A DNA stretch of 5,037 nt from CS4-C045 sp964347545 (GTDB lineage Bacteria; Planctomycetota; Planctomycetia; Pirellulales; UBA7805): positions 1 to 5,037 of the forward strand of contig CAYFZZ010000309.1 in NCBI GenBank assembly GCA_964347545.1, given 5' to 3'. The notes under the pieces were generated by a model. It did no database searches. It saw only the letters and a program-made list of their open reading frames with translations, and was not told where the DNA came from. Positions 5,034 to 5,037 of this stretch are shown here, piece after piece (positions within the stretch are counted from its first letter, which is position 1; the number at the start of each line of letters is the position of its first letter). The translations under genes were made by a program, and so were the position numbers.

Positions 5034-5037
5034 CCCA

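Overview
This is a GC-rich window (roughly 60-65% by eye) packed with housekeeping genes, all on the + strand. It reads as chromosome from a planctomycete, probably Pirellulales-like. The reasons are the protein style (a Thermotoga-type DAHP synthase, a YicC-gmk-omega cluster, a Pro/Ala-rich SecG tail), the weak or absent Shine-Dalgarno sequences at several starts, and the 'ccacgaagagcgcgaag' and 'gtaggc(c/t)ggaacaagc' intergenic repeats near the right end, which I associate from memory with planctomycete genomes. The lineage is an inference.

Layout: (1) 1-531, the 3' end of prephenate dehydratase (pheA), with the end of the catalytic domain and the ACT domain. (2) 535-1572, aroF, a type I-beta DAHP synthase with an N-terminal ferredoxin-like regulatory domain. 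(3) 1569-2321, tpiA, overlapping aroF by 4 bases (ATGA). (4) 2419-2805, secG. (5) 2903-3784, a yicC/yloC-family endoribonuclease gene with a TTG start. (6) 3845-4414, gmk. (7) 4545-4817, RNA polymerase omega subunit (rpoZ). (8) 4818-5037, a 220-base non-coding tail full of short repeats and dyads, with no supported gene.

Functionally, pheA and aroF hold the entry step (PEP + erythrose-4-phosphate) and the Phe-branch step of aromatic amino acid synthesis; both carry a regulatory domain where feedback inhibition is expected. tpiA is the glycolytic triose isomerase and often neighbours secG, a small subunit of the SecYEG translocon. yicC-gmk-rpoZ matches the known Bacillus-type neighbourhood yloC-remA-gmk-rpoZ, here without remA, and links RNA turnover, GMP phosphorylation and RNA polymerase assembly. 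The first three genes are almost certainly co-transcribed. The spacers before secG, yicC, gmk and rpoZ (97, 97, 60 and 130 bases) are long enough for regulation; three of them (before yicC, gmk and rpoZ) contain clear dyads, and two of those (before yicC and rpoZ) are also strongly C-rich.

I see no exotic system here: no defence genes, transposase, CRISPR array, tRNA or rRNA. The points worth a second look are the hairpin over the yicC ribosome binding site, the ESFP variant in the PheA ACT domain, the omega protein lacking the MAR motif, the C-rich rut-like leaders, and the repeat cluster at the right end.
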